Shown: piece by piece, positions 1 through 7,668 of the stretch
Layout: the number at the start of each line of letters is the position of its first letter
Numbering within the stretch: position 1 is the stretch's first letter
Assembly (NCBI GenBank): GCA_963842575.1
Contig: CAWJGS010000002.1
Coordinates: 160,007 to 224,006 of the forward strand
DNA: 64,000 bases
DNA from: JACDER01 sp963842575
GTDB taxonomy: Bacteria; Actinomycetota; Thermoleophilia; Gaiellales; Gaiellaceae
Direction of reading: 5' to 3'
Position numbers and translations under genes: made by a program
Notes under the pieces: model-generated
What the model was told of the DNA's origin: nothing
Databases searched by the model: none
The model's input: only the letters and a program-made list of their open reading frames with translations

Positions 1-63
1 CCCCTCGCTCGCCCACCTGGGACGACTGGAGGATCTCCGGCCCGAGCCGGTTAGAGTCGCCTG

Positions 64-1050
64 ATGGCGCTCGACCGCTCGACCATCTGGCCGTACCGCG
101 ACGGCGAGCCGGGCGAGTTCTTCTACTCGCGGTACGACCATCCGGCGGGCGTCGAAGCGGAGCGTGCCCTGGGAGAGCTCGAAGGCGGGCACGCGCTCCT
201 GTTCTCGTCGGGCGCGGCCGCCTCGACCACGGCCGCCCTGGGGCTCGTCGGGCCCGGACAGACCATCGCCTTGGCGGAAGGTGCCTACTACGGAACCTCC
301 ATGCTCTTCCGAGAGCTGGAGCGCTGGGGGCTGCGCTTCGTCGAGTTCGACCAGACCGGGGCGGCGCCCGACGCTGCCGACCTCATCTGGCTCGAGGCGC
401 CGTCGAATCCGTTCCTCACCTTCCCCGACATGGAAGCGGCCGCCGCGCACCCCGCTCGCTTGCTCGTGGACGCGACGGCTTCCACCCCCGTGCTCTTCCG
501 GCCGCTCGAGCACGGCGCGGACGTCGTCCTGCACAGCGCGACGAAGTACCTCGGAGGCCATCACGATGCGCTCGCGGGAATGCTGGCGTTCGCGGAGCAG
601 GAGGACTACGAGCGGATCAAGGGTCTCCGGGGACGGACCGGCCCGGTCGCCGCGCCCGACACGGCCTGGCTCGTCCTGCGCGGACTGAAGACGCTGGAGG
701 TGCGCGTCCGCCGCCAGTCCGAGAGCGCTCTCGAGCTCGCGCGCCGGCTCGCGGAGCATCCACGGGTGGAGCGCGTCCGCTATCCCGGCCTCGGCGACGA
801 CCGGGCCGCGCGCTACATGTCCGGAGGGTTCGGCGGGCTCATGTCGTTCGACGTCACTGGGGATGCGCGCGCGGTGGAGACGTCGACGCGGCTGATCGAA
901 AACGCCACCAGCCTCGGCGGCGTCGACTCGGTGCTCGAGACGCGCTATCGCTGGGAGGGCGACCGCGTGCCCGAGAACCTGATCCGGCTCAGCGTGGGTC
1001 TGGAGGACGTGGACGCGCTGTGGGCCGACCTGGAGCAAGCGCTCGCGTGA
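64..1050 (+). CDS. Cys/Met-metabolism PLP-dependent enzyme (trans-sulfuration family)
   Basis: Probably a cytosolic gamma- or beta-elimination/replacement enzyme of sulfur amino acid metabolism (cystathionine gamma-lyase, beta-lyase or gamma-synthase class). The PLP lysine is K161 in LHSATKYLGGH, the classic S-A-T-K-Y signature. The phosphate-binding YSRYDHP (about 21-27) and SSGAAA (48-53) are present, and D136 in LLVDAT would contact the pyridine nitrogen. At 328 residues it is shorter than the usual 380-400, with a trimmed N-terminus and a compact middle, so the exact reaction cannot be assigned. ATG start. The stop overlaps the GTG of the following dipeptidase by 4 bases, so the two are probably co-translated. 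The 63 bases before it show no recognisable promoter. Confidence 0.85.
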   Translation: MALDRSTIWPYRDGEPGEFFYSRYDHPAGVEAERALGELEGGHALLFSSGAAASTTAALGLVGPGQTIALAEGAYYGTSMLFRELERWGLRFVEFDQTGAAPDAADLIWLEAPSNPFLTFPDMEAAAAHPARLLVDATASTPVLFRPLEHGADVVLHSATKYLGGHHDALAGMLAFAEQEDYERIKGLRGRTGPVAAPDTAWLVLRGLKTLEVRVRRQSESALELARRLAEHPRVERVRYPGLGDDRAARYMSGGFGGLMSFDVTGDARAVETSTRLIENATSLGGVDSVLETRYRWEGDRVPENLIRLSVGLEDVDALWADLEQALA

Positions 1051-2075
1051 CGATCCCGGTCTTCGACGGCCACAACGACGTCGTTCTCCGCCTCGGCGAG
1101 AGCCGGAGCTTCCTCGAGGAGTCGAGCGAAGGCCACCTCGACCTTCCGCGGGCGCGTCGCGGGGGGTTCGCAGGCGGGCTGTTCGCGATCTTCGTCTCCG
1201 GCCCCGAGCAGGGCGACATGGGCGGCAAGCCGGAAGGGGCTTATTCCTTCCCGCTCGCCCCGACGATCCCGACGGAGCTCGCGGTCTCGCGGGCGGATGA
1301 GCTCGAGGAGATCCTGCGCGGGCTGGAAGCCGAGGGCGCCATCCGGCTCGTCCGGTCCGCCATCGAGATCGAGGAGTGCTTCGCGGACGGGACGATTGCG
1401 GCCGTGTTGCATCTCGAGGGGGCCGAGCCGATCCTGAGCCCCGACGACCTCGAGCGCCGCTACGACCGCGGGCTGCGTTCCGTCGGGCTCGTCTGGAGCC
1501 GCGCGAACAAGTATGCGGAGGGCGTCCCGTTTCGCTTTCCCGCCTCGCCCGACACCGGGCCGGGGCTGACGGAGGAGGGCCGCCACCTCGTCCGGCTGTG
1601 CAACCGCCTGGGCATCCTCGTCGACCTCTCGCACCTCAACCTCCGCGGTTTCTTCGACGTCGCGGACATCTCCGATGCGCCGCTGGTTGCTTCGCATTCG
1701 AACGCCCACAGGCTGTGCGCCTCGACGCGGAACCTGACTGACGAGCAGCTGGACACGATCTCCGGGTCAGGTGGCCTGGTCGGGGTGAATTTCGCGGTCG
1801 GTTTCCTGCGCGAGGACGGGATGCTCGAGCCGGAGGACACGCCGCTCGAGACCGTCGTGCGCCACATCGACTATCTGGTCGACCGCATGGGGATCGACTG
1901 CGTGGGTCTCGGCTCGGACTACGAGGGGGCCGCGCCGCCCGCCGAGCTCGGCGACGTCACGCGGCTTCCGGATCTGTTCGAGGCGCTGCGCGAGCGCGGA
2001 TACGGCGACGAGTCACTCGCGAAGATCGCGCACGGGAACTGGATTCGGGTGCTGCGCGAGACCTGGGGCGAGTAG
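1047..2075 (+). CDS. Membrane dipeptidase family (peptidase M19, renal dipeptidase-like)
   Basis: Zinc dipeptidase of the amidohydrolase fold that would cleave dipeptides, possibly D-amino-acid-containing ones. The HxD metal pair is at the start (FDGHNDVVLR, residues 6-15), then VLHLEGAEP, a metal-binding histidine in VDLSHLN, ASHSNAH, and the C-terminal LGSDYEGAAPP typical of M19 enzymes. I chose the GTG at 1047, which forms a GTGA overlap with the preceding gene. A longer in-frame start at 1020 would lie inside that gene and add residues absent from the family. No signal peptide, so cytosolic. The stop codon abuts the 3' end of the convergent tRNA gene with no room for a terminator. Confidence 0.88.
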   Translation: MTIPVFDGHNDVVLRLGESRSFLEESSEGHLDLPRARRGGFAGGLFAIFVSGPEQGDMGGKPEGAYSFPLAPTIPTELAVSRADELEEILRGLEAEGAIRLVRSAIEIEECFADGTIAAVLHLEGAEPILSPDDLERRYDRGLRSVGLVWSRANKYAEGVPFRFPASPDTGPGLTEEGRHLVRLCNRLGILVDLSHLNLRGFFDVADISDAPLVASHSNAHRLCASTRNLTDEQLDTISGSGGLVGVNFAVGFLREDGMLEPEDTPLETVVRHIDYLVDRMGIDCVGLGSDYEGAAPPAELGDVTRLPDLFEALRERGYGDESLAKIAHGNWIRVLRETWGE

Positions 2076-2150
2076 AGCCGGAGGCCGGACTCGAACCGGC
2101 GACCCACGGCTTTACAAAAGCCGTTGCTCTACCAACTGAGCTACTCCGGC
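2076..2150 (-). tRNA. tRNA-Thr (anticodon TGT)
   Basis: The minus strand folds as a cloverleaf: acceptor GCCGGAG/CTCCGGC, D-arm GCTC...GAGC, and T-arm GCCGG-TTCGAGT-CCGGC. The anticodon loop TTTGTAA sets anticodon TGT, which reads ACA. The anticodon stem can form 6 bp (ACGGCT/AGCCGT) rather than 5, with one extra base on each side. CCA is not encoded. It lies downstream of sigH on the same strand. Confidence 0.88.
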
Positions 2151-2274
2151 GCGGCGCTAAGGGTAGCCGTCCGATGGCTTGTTTACTGTTTAGGCAATGA
2201 GCCAACGAGACCGTACTGGACACACCGCGCACGACGAGTTCGCAAAGGTGAGCGTCGTGGCCGTGTAACCGCAG

Positions 2275-2940
2275 TTACTGCAAAACCTGACGCGAGCGCT
2301 GGTGCGTGATCACCTTGCGCTTGACCCGCTGGAGCGCGTTGTCGATCGTCTTCGTGTCGCAACCGAGGTCCTCCGCCATCTCCTCGTACGACGAGCCCTC
2401 GAGGTACATGCGGAGAGCGTCGGCCTCGAGCGTCGACAGGCTGCTGCCGAGACAGAAGACGAGGCTCTGAAGCTCCTCGGTCGAGATGACGCGGAGCGAA
2501 GGATCGTCGACACGCGAGCCGGGCAATGCGTCCCCGAGCGTGCAGTCGCTGTCGGAGTCCTGGCCCGCCGGCGTCTGCCCGAACGACACGTAGTGGTTGA
2601 GCGCCCGGTGCTTGAGCCGGGTTGCGGTCTTGATCGCGGTGATGATCTGACGCGTGACGCACAGCTCGGCGAAGCTCCGGAACGACGTCTCCTTGTCGGG
2701 GCGGTAGTCGCGCACTGCCTTGTACAGGCCGATGAGGCCTTCCTGGATCAGATCCTCGGACTCGCCGCCGGCCAGGAAGTACGAGCTCGCCTTCAGCCGG
2801 ACGAATCCGGCATAGCGCCGGATCAGTTCGTCCTGCGCGCGCAGGTCGCCGTTTCGCGCCTGGAGGGCCAGGCGTCGATCCTCAACCTCACGTTGAGCTT
2901 TGTGCGACTGGGTGATGGTGGCTGCGGTCTGCGCGGTCAT
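2275..2940 (-). CDS. sigH: RNA polymerase sigma factor, SigH/Spo0H-like (sigma-70 family)
   Basis: 221-residue sigma factor. Region 2 runs about 30-110, with the core-binding helix EDLIQEGLIGLYKAVRDYRP and the -10 recognition stretch SFRSFAELCVTRQIITAIK. Region 4 is the C-terminal helix-turn-helix around YEEMAEDLGCDTKTIDNALQ. The RYAGFVRLKASSYFLAGG segment closely resembles Spo0H-type stationary-phase sigma factors. The gene sits in a minus-strand row gltX-like, cysS, rlmB, NYN RNase, sigH, tRNA-Thr, a context also seen for sigH-like genes in other Gram-positives. The ATG start is followed by normal sigma sequence. Two copies of a CTCAA/TTGAG palindrome lie just upstream and inside codons about 15-20, suggesting a dedicated regulator or autoregulation. 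The regulon is unknown. Confidence 0.9.
   Translation of the reverse strand: MTAQTAATITQSHKAQREVEDRRLALQARNGDLRAQDELIRRYAGFVRLKASSYFLAGGESEDLIQEGLIGLYKAVRDYRPDKETSFRSFAELCVTRQIITAIKTATRLKHRALNHYVSFGQTPAGQDSDSDCTLGDALPGSRVDDPSLRVISTEELQSLVFCLGSSLSTLEADALRMYLEGSSYEEMAEDLGCDTKTIDNALQRVKRKVITHQRSRQVLQ
2880..2898. promoter_or_regulatory. Palindrome copy 1, within the sigH 5' coding region
   Basis: CCTCAA-CCTCACG-TTGAGC. Inverted half-sites CTCAA/TTGAG with a 7-base spacer, almost identical to the copy at 2988-3006. It resembles MerR/SoxR-type boxes, although those usually have a 6-base spacer. A role as operator is inference. Confidence 0.4.
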
Positions 2941-2987
2941 AGTTTCGACAGGATCTGCAGGGAAATATCGGAACGGCTCCCCTCGTC

Positions 2988-3006
2988 CCTCAATCTCAAG
3001 TTGAGC
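2988..3006. promoter_or_regulatory. Palindrome copy 2, upstream of sigH
   Basis: CCTCAA-TCTCAAG-TTGAGC, located 48-66 bases before the sigH start codon on the minus strand. It matches the 2880-2898 copy at 17 of 19 positions. Position and duplication suggest a regulatory site for sigH, either a DNA operator or a small mRNA hairpin. Confidence 0.4.
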
Positions 3007-3060
3007 CAGAAGATAGCACCGAGGTCCGGACCTGGCAAGGGCAATTTGTGCGTCGGCGAA

Positions 3061-3498
3061 CTAGTGTTCGCCTCGACGCAAGCGCTCGAGGCGCTCCCGC
3101 GTCTCCGGATCGAGCCGGTCGCCGAGCTGCGCAGGCCTCGATTCGGAGTGCTGGGTCGGCTCGAGATCGCGGACGAACGTGCGCGAGCTGAGGTGTGCGA
3201 CCTCCTGTCCGGAGGTGCCGCGCACGGCGAGATCGGACGAGACGAGGCAGACCCGCTCGCGGCCCCGGTGCTCCGACGCGAGCCGTTCGAGCAGCGCGTC
3301 CGCGTTCTCGGCGTAGCGCACCTGGAGCGGTCCGAACTGCTCGTCGCGGCCAACGCCGTCGAAGACCACGATGCCGCGTGCCCCCCGCACGGCGACGAAG
3401 CTGGCGAGCGTGTTCGTGAGCTCGCGGACGTCTCCGTGGAACTCGCCGGCGTGCAGGACGTTGTAGCCGTCGAACAGATAGAGAGTCGGCTCAGGCAT
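3061..3498 (-). CDS. NYN/PIN-like endoribonuclease of the YacP (Rae1) family
   Basis: 145-residue cytosolic protein. The N-terminal LYLFDGYNVLH carries the first catalytic aspartate, typical of YacP/NYN domains, followed by IVVFDGVG and VCLVSSDLAVR with further acidic residues of the PIN-like active site. In Firmicutes the homologue Rae1 (YacP) cleaves mRNA on ribosomes and is encoded beside rlmB and cysS, exactly as here. The ATG at 3498 (MPEPTLYLF) was chosen because it overlaps the rlmB stop by 8 bases; longer in-frame extension would run inside rlmB. Confidence 0.85.
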   Translation of the reverse strand: MPEPTLYLFDGYNVLHAGEFHGDVRELTNTLASFVAVRGARGIVVFDGVGRDEQFGPLQVRYAENADALLERLASEHRGRERVCLVSSDLAVRGTSGQEVAHLSSRTFVRDLEPTQHSESRPAQLGDRLDPETRERLERLRRGEH

Positions 3499-4216
3499 GA
3501 GCCCGGGCGGAGGCCCGCTGACGGGCGGTCTCGTACAGGAGGAGGGCGGCGGCGACGCTGACGTTGAGCGACTCGACCTTCCCGCTGAGCGGGATCGAAA
3601 CGGCGCCGTCGCATGCGCGGCGGACGAGCGGGCGGACGCCCTTGCCCTCGGCACCGAGCACCAGCGCGACGCCGCCGGACAGATCCGTCTGCCACATCGG
3701 AGAGCCGGACGAGCCGGACGCCTCCCAGACCCACAGATCGGGCCCCTTGATCTCGGTGAGGTAGGCGGCCAGGTTGGGAACGACCGCCACGGCGACGTGC
3801 TCGACCGCGCCGGCCGAGGCGCGGCAGACCGCAGGCGTCACGCGGACCGACCCATGCGCGGGCAGGACGATGCCCGTCGCTCCCGCGCCCTCGACGCTGC
3901 GGCAGACGGCCCCGAGGTTGTGCGGATCAGTGACGCGGTCGAGACACACCAGCATCGGCTCCGGCTGCGCGGCCAGCTCGAGCCCGTCCGCGTACCGGTA
4001 CGGCTCGCAATAGGCGAGCACTCCCTGATGGTCATCGGTGCCGGCGGCGCCCGTCAGCGCCCGTTCGCGCTTGACCTGCAGGCGGGGCGCGCCGGGCTCC
4101 TGCAGCCACGGCTCCGATCGGAGAGCGCGCTCGGTCGCCCAGAGCTCGAGCACGGCGCGGGGGCCGCGCAGCGCCTCACGAACCGGTCGGCGCCCGTAGA
4201 CGAGCTCCCGGATCAC
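3491..4216 (-). CDS. rlmB: 23S rRNA 2'-O-ribose methyltransferase (TrmH/RlmB family, SPOUT)
   Basis: 241 residues. An N-terminal substrate-binding domain (YGRRPVREAL) is followed by the SPOUT methyltransferase domain from about residue 90. The three SPOUT motifs are visible: LDRVTDPHNLGAVCRSVEGAGA (motif 1, N and R), ALVLGAEGKGV (motif 2), and IPLSGKVESLNVSVAAALLLYE (motif 3, trefoil-knot SAM site). It would methylate a guanosine 2'-hydroxyl, G2251 in E. coli numbering, in the ribosomal P-site loop. The start overlaps the cysS stop (ATGA) and the stop overlaps the RNase gene, so it lies in a coupled cysS-rlmB-NYN operon. Confidence 0.93.
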   Translation of the reverse strand: MIRELVYGRRPVREALRGPRAVLELWATERALRSEPWLQEPGAPRLQVKRERALTGAAGTDDHQGVLAYCEPYRYADGLELAAQPEPMLVCLDRVTDPHNLGAVCRSVEGAGATGIVLPAHGSVRVTPAVCRASAGAVEHVAVAVVPNLAAYLTEIKGPDLWVWEASGSSGSPMWQTDLSGGVALVLGAEGKGVRPLVRRACDGAVSIPLSGKVESLNVSVAAALLLYETARQRASARAHA

Positions 4217-5502
4217 GATTTCGGGACGAGCGCGAACCCGCCGGCTTCGTCGCGGACGACCCAGCCGGCCTGCTCGATCTCGTCGCGCAGCCGGTCTGCC
4301 TCACCGAAGTCGCCGCCCGCCCGCGCCGCCTGCCGGCGCTCGGCGAGCGAGACGACCTCCGGCGGCGCTTCGACCTGATCGGCGAGCGATGCGAGGCCGA
4401 AGAGACCGAGGGCGCGGCGCAGCAGCTCGTGGTCGCGCCAGGAGTGCATCACCGCCAGCGCGTCCGGCGTGTTGAAGTCGTCGTCCAGAGCAGCCGCAAA
4501 GCGCTCCCATTCACCGTCGCCGGCCGGCTCCGAAGGGCCGCGGAAGACGTCTCGAAACCGCTCCGCCCGCGCCTGGGCCTGGCGTAGCGCGTCGTCCGAA
4601 TAGTCGATCGGCTTGCCCCAGTGTCCGCTCAGGAAGAAGAGCAGGATTGCCTCGCGGCCCCAACCGTCGATCGAATCGCGAATCGTTCTCACGTTCCCGA
4701 GCGACTTGGACATCTTCTCGCCGACGAACTGCAGCATCCCGTTGTGCATCCACGCCTGCGCGAACTCGTGTCCGAGCGCGCGCGACTGCGCGATCTCGTT
4801 CTCGTGATGCGGGAAGACGAGGTCGACGCCACCGCCGTGGATCTCGAAGACCGGGCCGAGCAGCTCCTCGGCCATGACGGAGCACTCGATGTGCCAGCCG
4901 GGGCGGCCGCGTCCCCAGGGCGAGTCCCACGAAGTGTCCTCTCCCTCCTTGTGCCCTTTCCAGAGCGCGAAGTCGCGCGGATCCTCCTTCAGCTCGTTCT
5001 GCTCCTCCTCCTCCGACGGGTTGCGCAGCGCGTCCTCGTGGTCGTGCCGGCCCGACAGGCGGCCGTAGTCGGAGAAGCCGGCGACGCGGAAGTACACGTC
5101 TCCGCCGGCCGGATAGGCGAACCCGCCCTCGACCAGCGCCGAGATGAAGCGGACGATCTGCGGGACGTAGTCGGTCGCCCGGGGCGTCTCGTCCGCCATC
5201 CCGAGCCCGAGGTCGCCCGTGTCCTCCAGGTACCAGCGGGTCGCCTCCTCCGCCAGCTGCGCGCTCGCCCCGGGCGCAGCCGCGTAGATCTTGTCGTTGA
5301 TGTCCGTGATGTTGTGGACGAGCGTGACGTCGTAGCCGCGCTCGCGCAGCCAGCTCCGCAGCCACATGCCGAGGACGAACGGCCGCGCGTTTCCGATGTG
5401 GGCGCGCGCGTACACGGTCGGGCCGCAGAAGTACATCCGCACCGGGCCCGGCGGCGGAGGGAGCTCGCGCTTCGAGCGCGTCAGCGTGTCATAGAGCCGC
5501 AT
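4213..5502 (-). CDS. cysS: Cysteine--tRNA ligase
   Basis: 429-residue class I synthetase that charges tRNA-Cys. Seen: zinc ligand C26 in YFCGPTVY, HIGN (35-38) as the HIGH motif, further zinc ligands C207 (WHIECSVM), H232 and E236 (PHHENEIAQS), and KMSKS at 263-267. The C-terminal part (about 320-429) is the helical anticodon-binding region. Motifs could also fit MshC, the mycothiol ligase, which is a cysS paralogue; the anticodon domain and rlmB neighbourhood favour CysRS. The start overlaps the upstream GluRS-like gene by 14 bases. Confidence 0.92.
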   Translation of the reverse strand: MRLYDTLTRSKRELPPPPGPVRMYFCGPTVYARAHIGNARPFVLGMWLRSWLRERGYDVTLVHNITDINDKIYAAAPGASAQLAEEATRWYLEDTGDLGLGMADETPRATDYVPQIVRFISALVEGGFAYPAGGDVYFRVAGFSDYGRLSGRHDHEDALRNPSEEEEQNELKEDPRDFALWKGHKEGEDTSWDSPWGRGRPGWHIECSVMAEELLGPVFEIHGGGVDLVFPHHENEIAQSRALGHEFAQAWMHNGMLQFVGEKMSKSLGNVRTIRDSIDGWGREAILLFFLSGHWGKPIDYSDDALRQAQARAERFRDVFRGPSEPAGDGEWERFAAALDDDFNTPDALAVMHSWRDHELLRRALGLFGLASLADQVEAPPEVVSLAERRQAARAGGDFGEADRLRDEIEQAGWVVRDEAGGFALVPKS

Positions 5503-6493
5503 CGATCCTCCGCAGTGTCTCGTCCCGGTCGAGCGCGGCGACGATCGCCGCCAGCTCCGGCCCGCGCTCGCGTCCGGTCAGCGCGACCCGCAGCGCCCGC
5601 AGGTCTCCGCCCACCGCCTTCAGCTCACGGAGCAGCGCCCTGGCCATGTCGTGGTCGACGCCGCCGTTCGCGCGCTCGCGCAGCTCGCGGAACCGCTCGA
5701 GCGTCGGCCGCGCCTCCTCGCCGAGCGACGCAGGAGCCGGCTCGAGGATGACGCGGACAGTCTCGCGCGCCTCCTCGAGGTCACGCGCGCCGCGCAGCGC
5801 CGGGACGAGCTCGACCGGAGCGCCGACCCTGGCCGCGAGCTCCTCGTCCGGAAGCGACGCGATGGTGTCCACCGACAGACGCCGGATCCGCCCCAGGTCG
5901 TAGTGGACATCGTGGCGGGGGAGTCCCAGCTCGTCCAGGTACGCGCGCACGGCCTCGGCGGGGATGCCGGCCTCGCGCAGGGCGGCCACCGTGGCTCCCT
6001 GGGCACGCTTCGACAGCTTCTTTCCGTCCTCGCCGAGCAGCAGTCCATGGTGGATGTACTCCGGCGGCTGCGTCCCGAGCGCCTCGTGCAGGCGCCGGTG
6101 CAGGAGCTCGTTCGGCCGGTGGTCGTTCCCACGGACCACGTGCGTGATCGCGAAGTCGATGTCGTCGACGACGCTCGCGAGGTGGTACGTGGGCGTGCCG
6201 TCGTCGCGCCAGAGCATCACGCCGTCGAAGAGCTGCGGAAGCGCCGAAGCGGCCTCCCGCTGGCGATCGGCGCGCTCGCTCGCGCGCACCGGTCCCTCGT
6301 CCCACTCCACGCCGAGCCACTCGAGGTCGCGGACGATCGCCTCCTCGCCGCCGGGCACGTTCCGGGCCGGATCGGTGTCGTCGATCCGCAACAGCATCCA
6401 GTCGCCGAAGCCCCGGTTCGCGACTGCGCCCAGCGCGTTGCCGACGGTGAGCGTTCCCGTCGGACTGGGGGCGAAGCGAACCCGCGTCCTCAT
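5489..6493 (-). CDS. Short glutamyl-tRNA synthetase-like protein
   Basis: 334-residue class I synthetase of the Glx family. The start (RFAPSPTGTLTVGNALGA) and the KLSKR loop (159-163) are clear, as are RIDDTDPARN and HVVRGNDHRPN, which correspond to GluRS active-site blocks. It is odd in three ways. The HIGH position reads TVGN. It is much shorter than the usual 460-500 residues of GluRS. It lacks the cysteine zinc cluster. Only about 170 residues follow KLSKR, so the anticodon-binding region is reduced. It may be the real GluRS of this lineage or a Glu-Q-tRNA(Asp)-synthetase-like relative. It overlaps cysS by 14 bases and is the first gene of that operon. Confidence 0.75.
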   Translation of the reverse strand: MRTRVRFAPSPTGTLTVGNALGAVANRGFGDWMLLRIDDTDPARNVPGGEEAIVRDLEWLGVEWDEGPVRASERADRQREAASALPQLFDGVMLWRDDGTPTYHLASVVDDIDFAITHVVRGNDHRPNELLHRRLHEALGTQPPEYIHHGLLLGEDGKKLSKRAQGATVAALREAGIPAEAVRAYLDELGLPRHDVHYDLGRIRRLSVDTIASLPDEELAARVGAPVELVPALRGARDLEEARETVRVILEPAPASLGEEARPTLERFRELRERANGGVDHDMARALLRELKAVGGDLRALRVALTGRERGPELAAIVAALDRDETLRRIDAAL

Positions 6494-6516
6494 CCTGCGA
6501 GAGAATCTAGCGAGCA

Positions 6517-7203
6517 GTGGGCGAGCGTCTGCTTCGACAGTGGTTTCGGGCCAACGGCCGCGACCTTCCGTGGCGGAAGACGCGCGATCCCTACGCGATC
6601 CTCGTCTCCGAGGTGATGCTCCAGCAGACGCAGGTCGACCGTATCGTCCCCCGCTATCTCGCCTGGCTGGAGCGCTGGCCGACGGTGGAGTCGCTCGCTG
6701 CCGCTGCGCGCACCGACGTGATCCGCGAGTGGCAAGGTCTCGGCTACAACCGGCGCGCGGTCAGTCTCCATCGAGCCGCCGAGCAGATCGCCTCGGAGGG
6801 CTGGCCGGACGACCTGACCGACCTTCCCGGCGTCGGCCGCTACACGGCGGACGCGATTGCCTGCTTCGCGCTCGGCCGCGACGTGCTGCCGTTGGACGTG
6901 AACGTCTCCCGCGTGCTCGAGCGCAGCGGGATGGAGTTCGGCTCGGGCTCGGCGCAGGCGCTGATGGATCTCGGGGCGACCGTCTGCCTCGCACGCGTCC
7001 CCCGCTGCTCTGCGTGCCCGCTCTCCGCAGGCTGTCCCTCGCGCGGCCGCCGGTACGAGCCGCTGCGCAAGCAGGGCCCGTTCGAGGGCTCGTTTCGCCA
7101 GCGGCGATCACGTGCTCTGCGCGCCGCGCTCGAGGGCGAGGACCCGTCCGACGAGGAAGCCGTCGCCGCGCTCCGGCGCGACGGATTGCTACCGGCTCAG
7201 TAG
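6517..7203 (+). CDS. mutY: MutY-type A/G-specific adenine glycosylase (short form)
   Basis: 228-residue base-excision repair glycosylase of the HhH-GPD superfamily that would remove adenine opposite 8-oxoguanine. Catalytic E32 lies in SEVMLQQTQV, the helix-hairpin-helix is LPGVGRYTA (103-111), and the catalytic aspartate is D127 in PLDVNVSRV. The [4Fe-4S] cysteines are C157-x6-C164-x2-C167-x5-C173. The C-terminal NUDIX-like 8-oxoG recognition domain of long MutY is missing, as in many actinobacterial versions. GTG start at 6517, only 23 bases from the divergent GluRS-like start. Its 3' end overlaps ispF by 15 bases, tail to tail. Confidence 0.9.
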   Translation: MGERLLRQWFRANGRDLPWRKTRDPYAILVSEVMLQQTQVDRIVPRYLAWLERWPTVESLAAAARTDVIREWQGLGYNRRAVSLHRAAEQIASEGWPDDLTDLPGVGRYTADAIACFALGRDVLPLDVNVSRVLERSGMEFGSGSAQALMDLGATVCLARVPRCSACPLSAGCPSRGRRYEPLRKQGPFEGSFRQRRSRALRAALEGEDPSDEEAVAALRRDGLLPAQ

Positions 7204-7668
7204 CGCGACGGCCTCGGCGGCCAGGCCTTCGCCGCGGCCCGTGAACCCGAGCCGGTCGGTGGTCGTCGCCGTCACAGAGATGAGCGACGCATCCACGCCG
7301 AGAGCGCCGGCAAGGGCGGCGGACATCTCCTCGCGCCGGCCGGAGATGCGCGGCTCCTCGCCGATCAACACACAGGCCGCGTTCACCAGCTCCCATCCCT
7401 CTCCACGAACACGCGCGTACGCCTCTCGGAGCATGTCCAGCGAGTCGATCCCCTCGAGCCCAGGATCGTCCGACGGGAAGAGCGTGCCGATGTCCCCCGC
7501 GCCGGCCGCGCCGAGCACGGCGTCGACGAGCGCATGCGCGATCACGTCCCCGTCGGAGTGCCCGGCCAGCCCGCGCGGATGATCGAAACGGACACCGCCG
7601 AGGACGAGCGGCACTCCCTCGACGAGCGCATGCGCGTCCACGCCCAGCCCGACCCGAAGCTCGCTCAC
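7189..7668 (-). CDS. ispF: 2-C-methyl-D-erythritol 2,4-cyclodiphosphate synthase
   Basis: 159-residue enzyme of the MEP isoprenoid pathway that closes the cyclic diphosphate with loss of CMP. Metal ligands D11 and H13 are in VGLGVDAHAL. The GHSDGDVIAHALVDAVLGA signature and the LFPSDDP loop are intact, and the C-terminus has SVTATTTDRLGFTGRGEG, the CMP-binding stretch. Family-typical length. The ATG overlaps the PHP phosphatase stop (ATGA). ispD of the same pathway lies about 1 kb away on the same strand, so MEP genes are grouped but not adjacent. Confidence 0.95.
   Translation of the reverse strand: MSELRVGLGVDAHALVEGVPLVLGGVRFDHPRGLAGHSDGDVIAHALVDAVLGAAGAGDIGTLFPSDDPGLEGIDSLDMLREAYARVRGEGWELVNAACVLIGEEPRISGRREEMSAALAGALGVDASLISVTATTTDRLGFTGRGEGLAAEAVALLSR

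Noticed and set aside
2198..2269. 23-codon ORF starting MSQRDRTG between the tRNA gene and sigH
   Set aside because: No ribosome site, no similarity, and too short to support.
2076..2300. tRNA-Thr as an integration site for a mobile element
   Set aside because: No integrase, no repeated tRNA 3' end and housekeeping genes on both sides.
2302..3561. A 419-residue open frame antisense to sigH and the NYN RNase gene
   Set aside because: Covers two recognised genes and the palindrome region; composition is that of a shadow frame.
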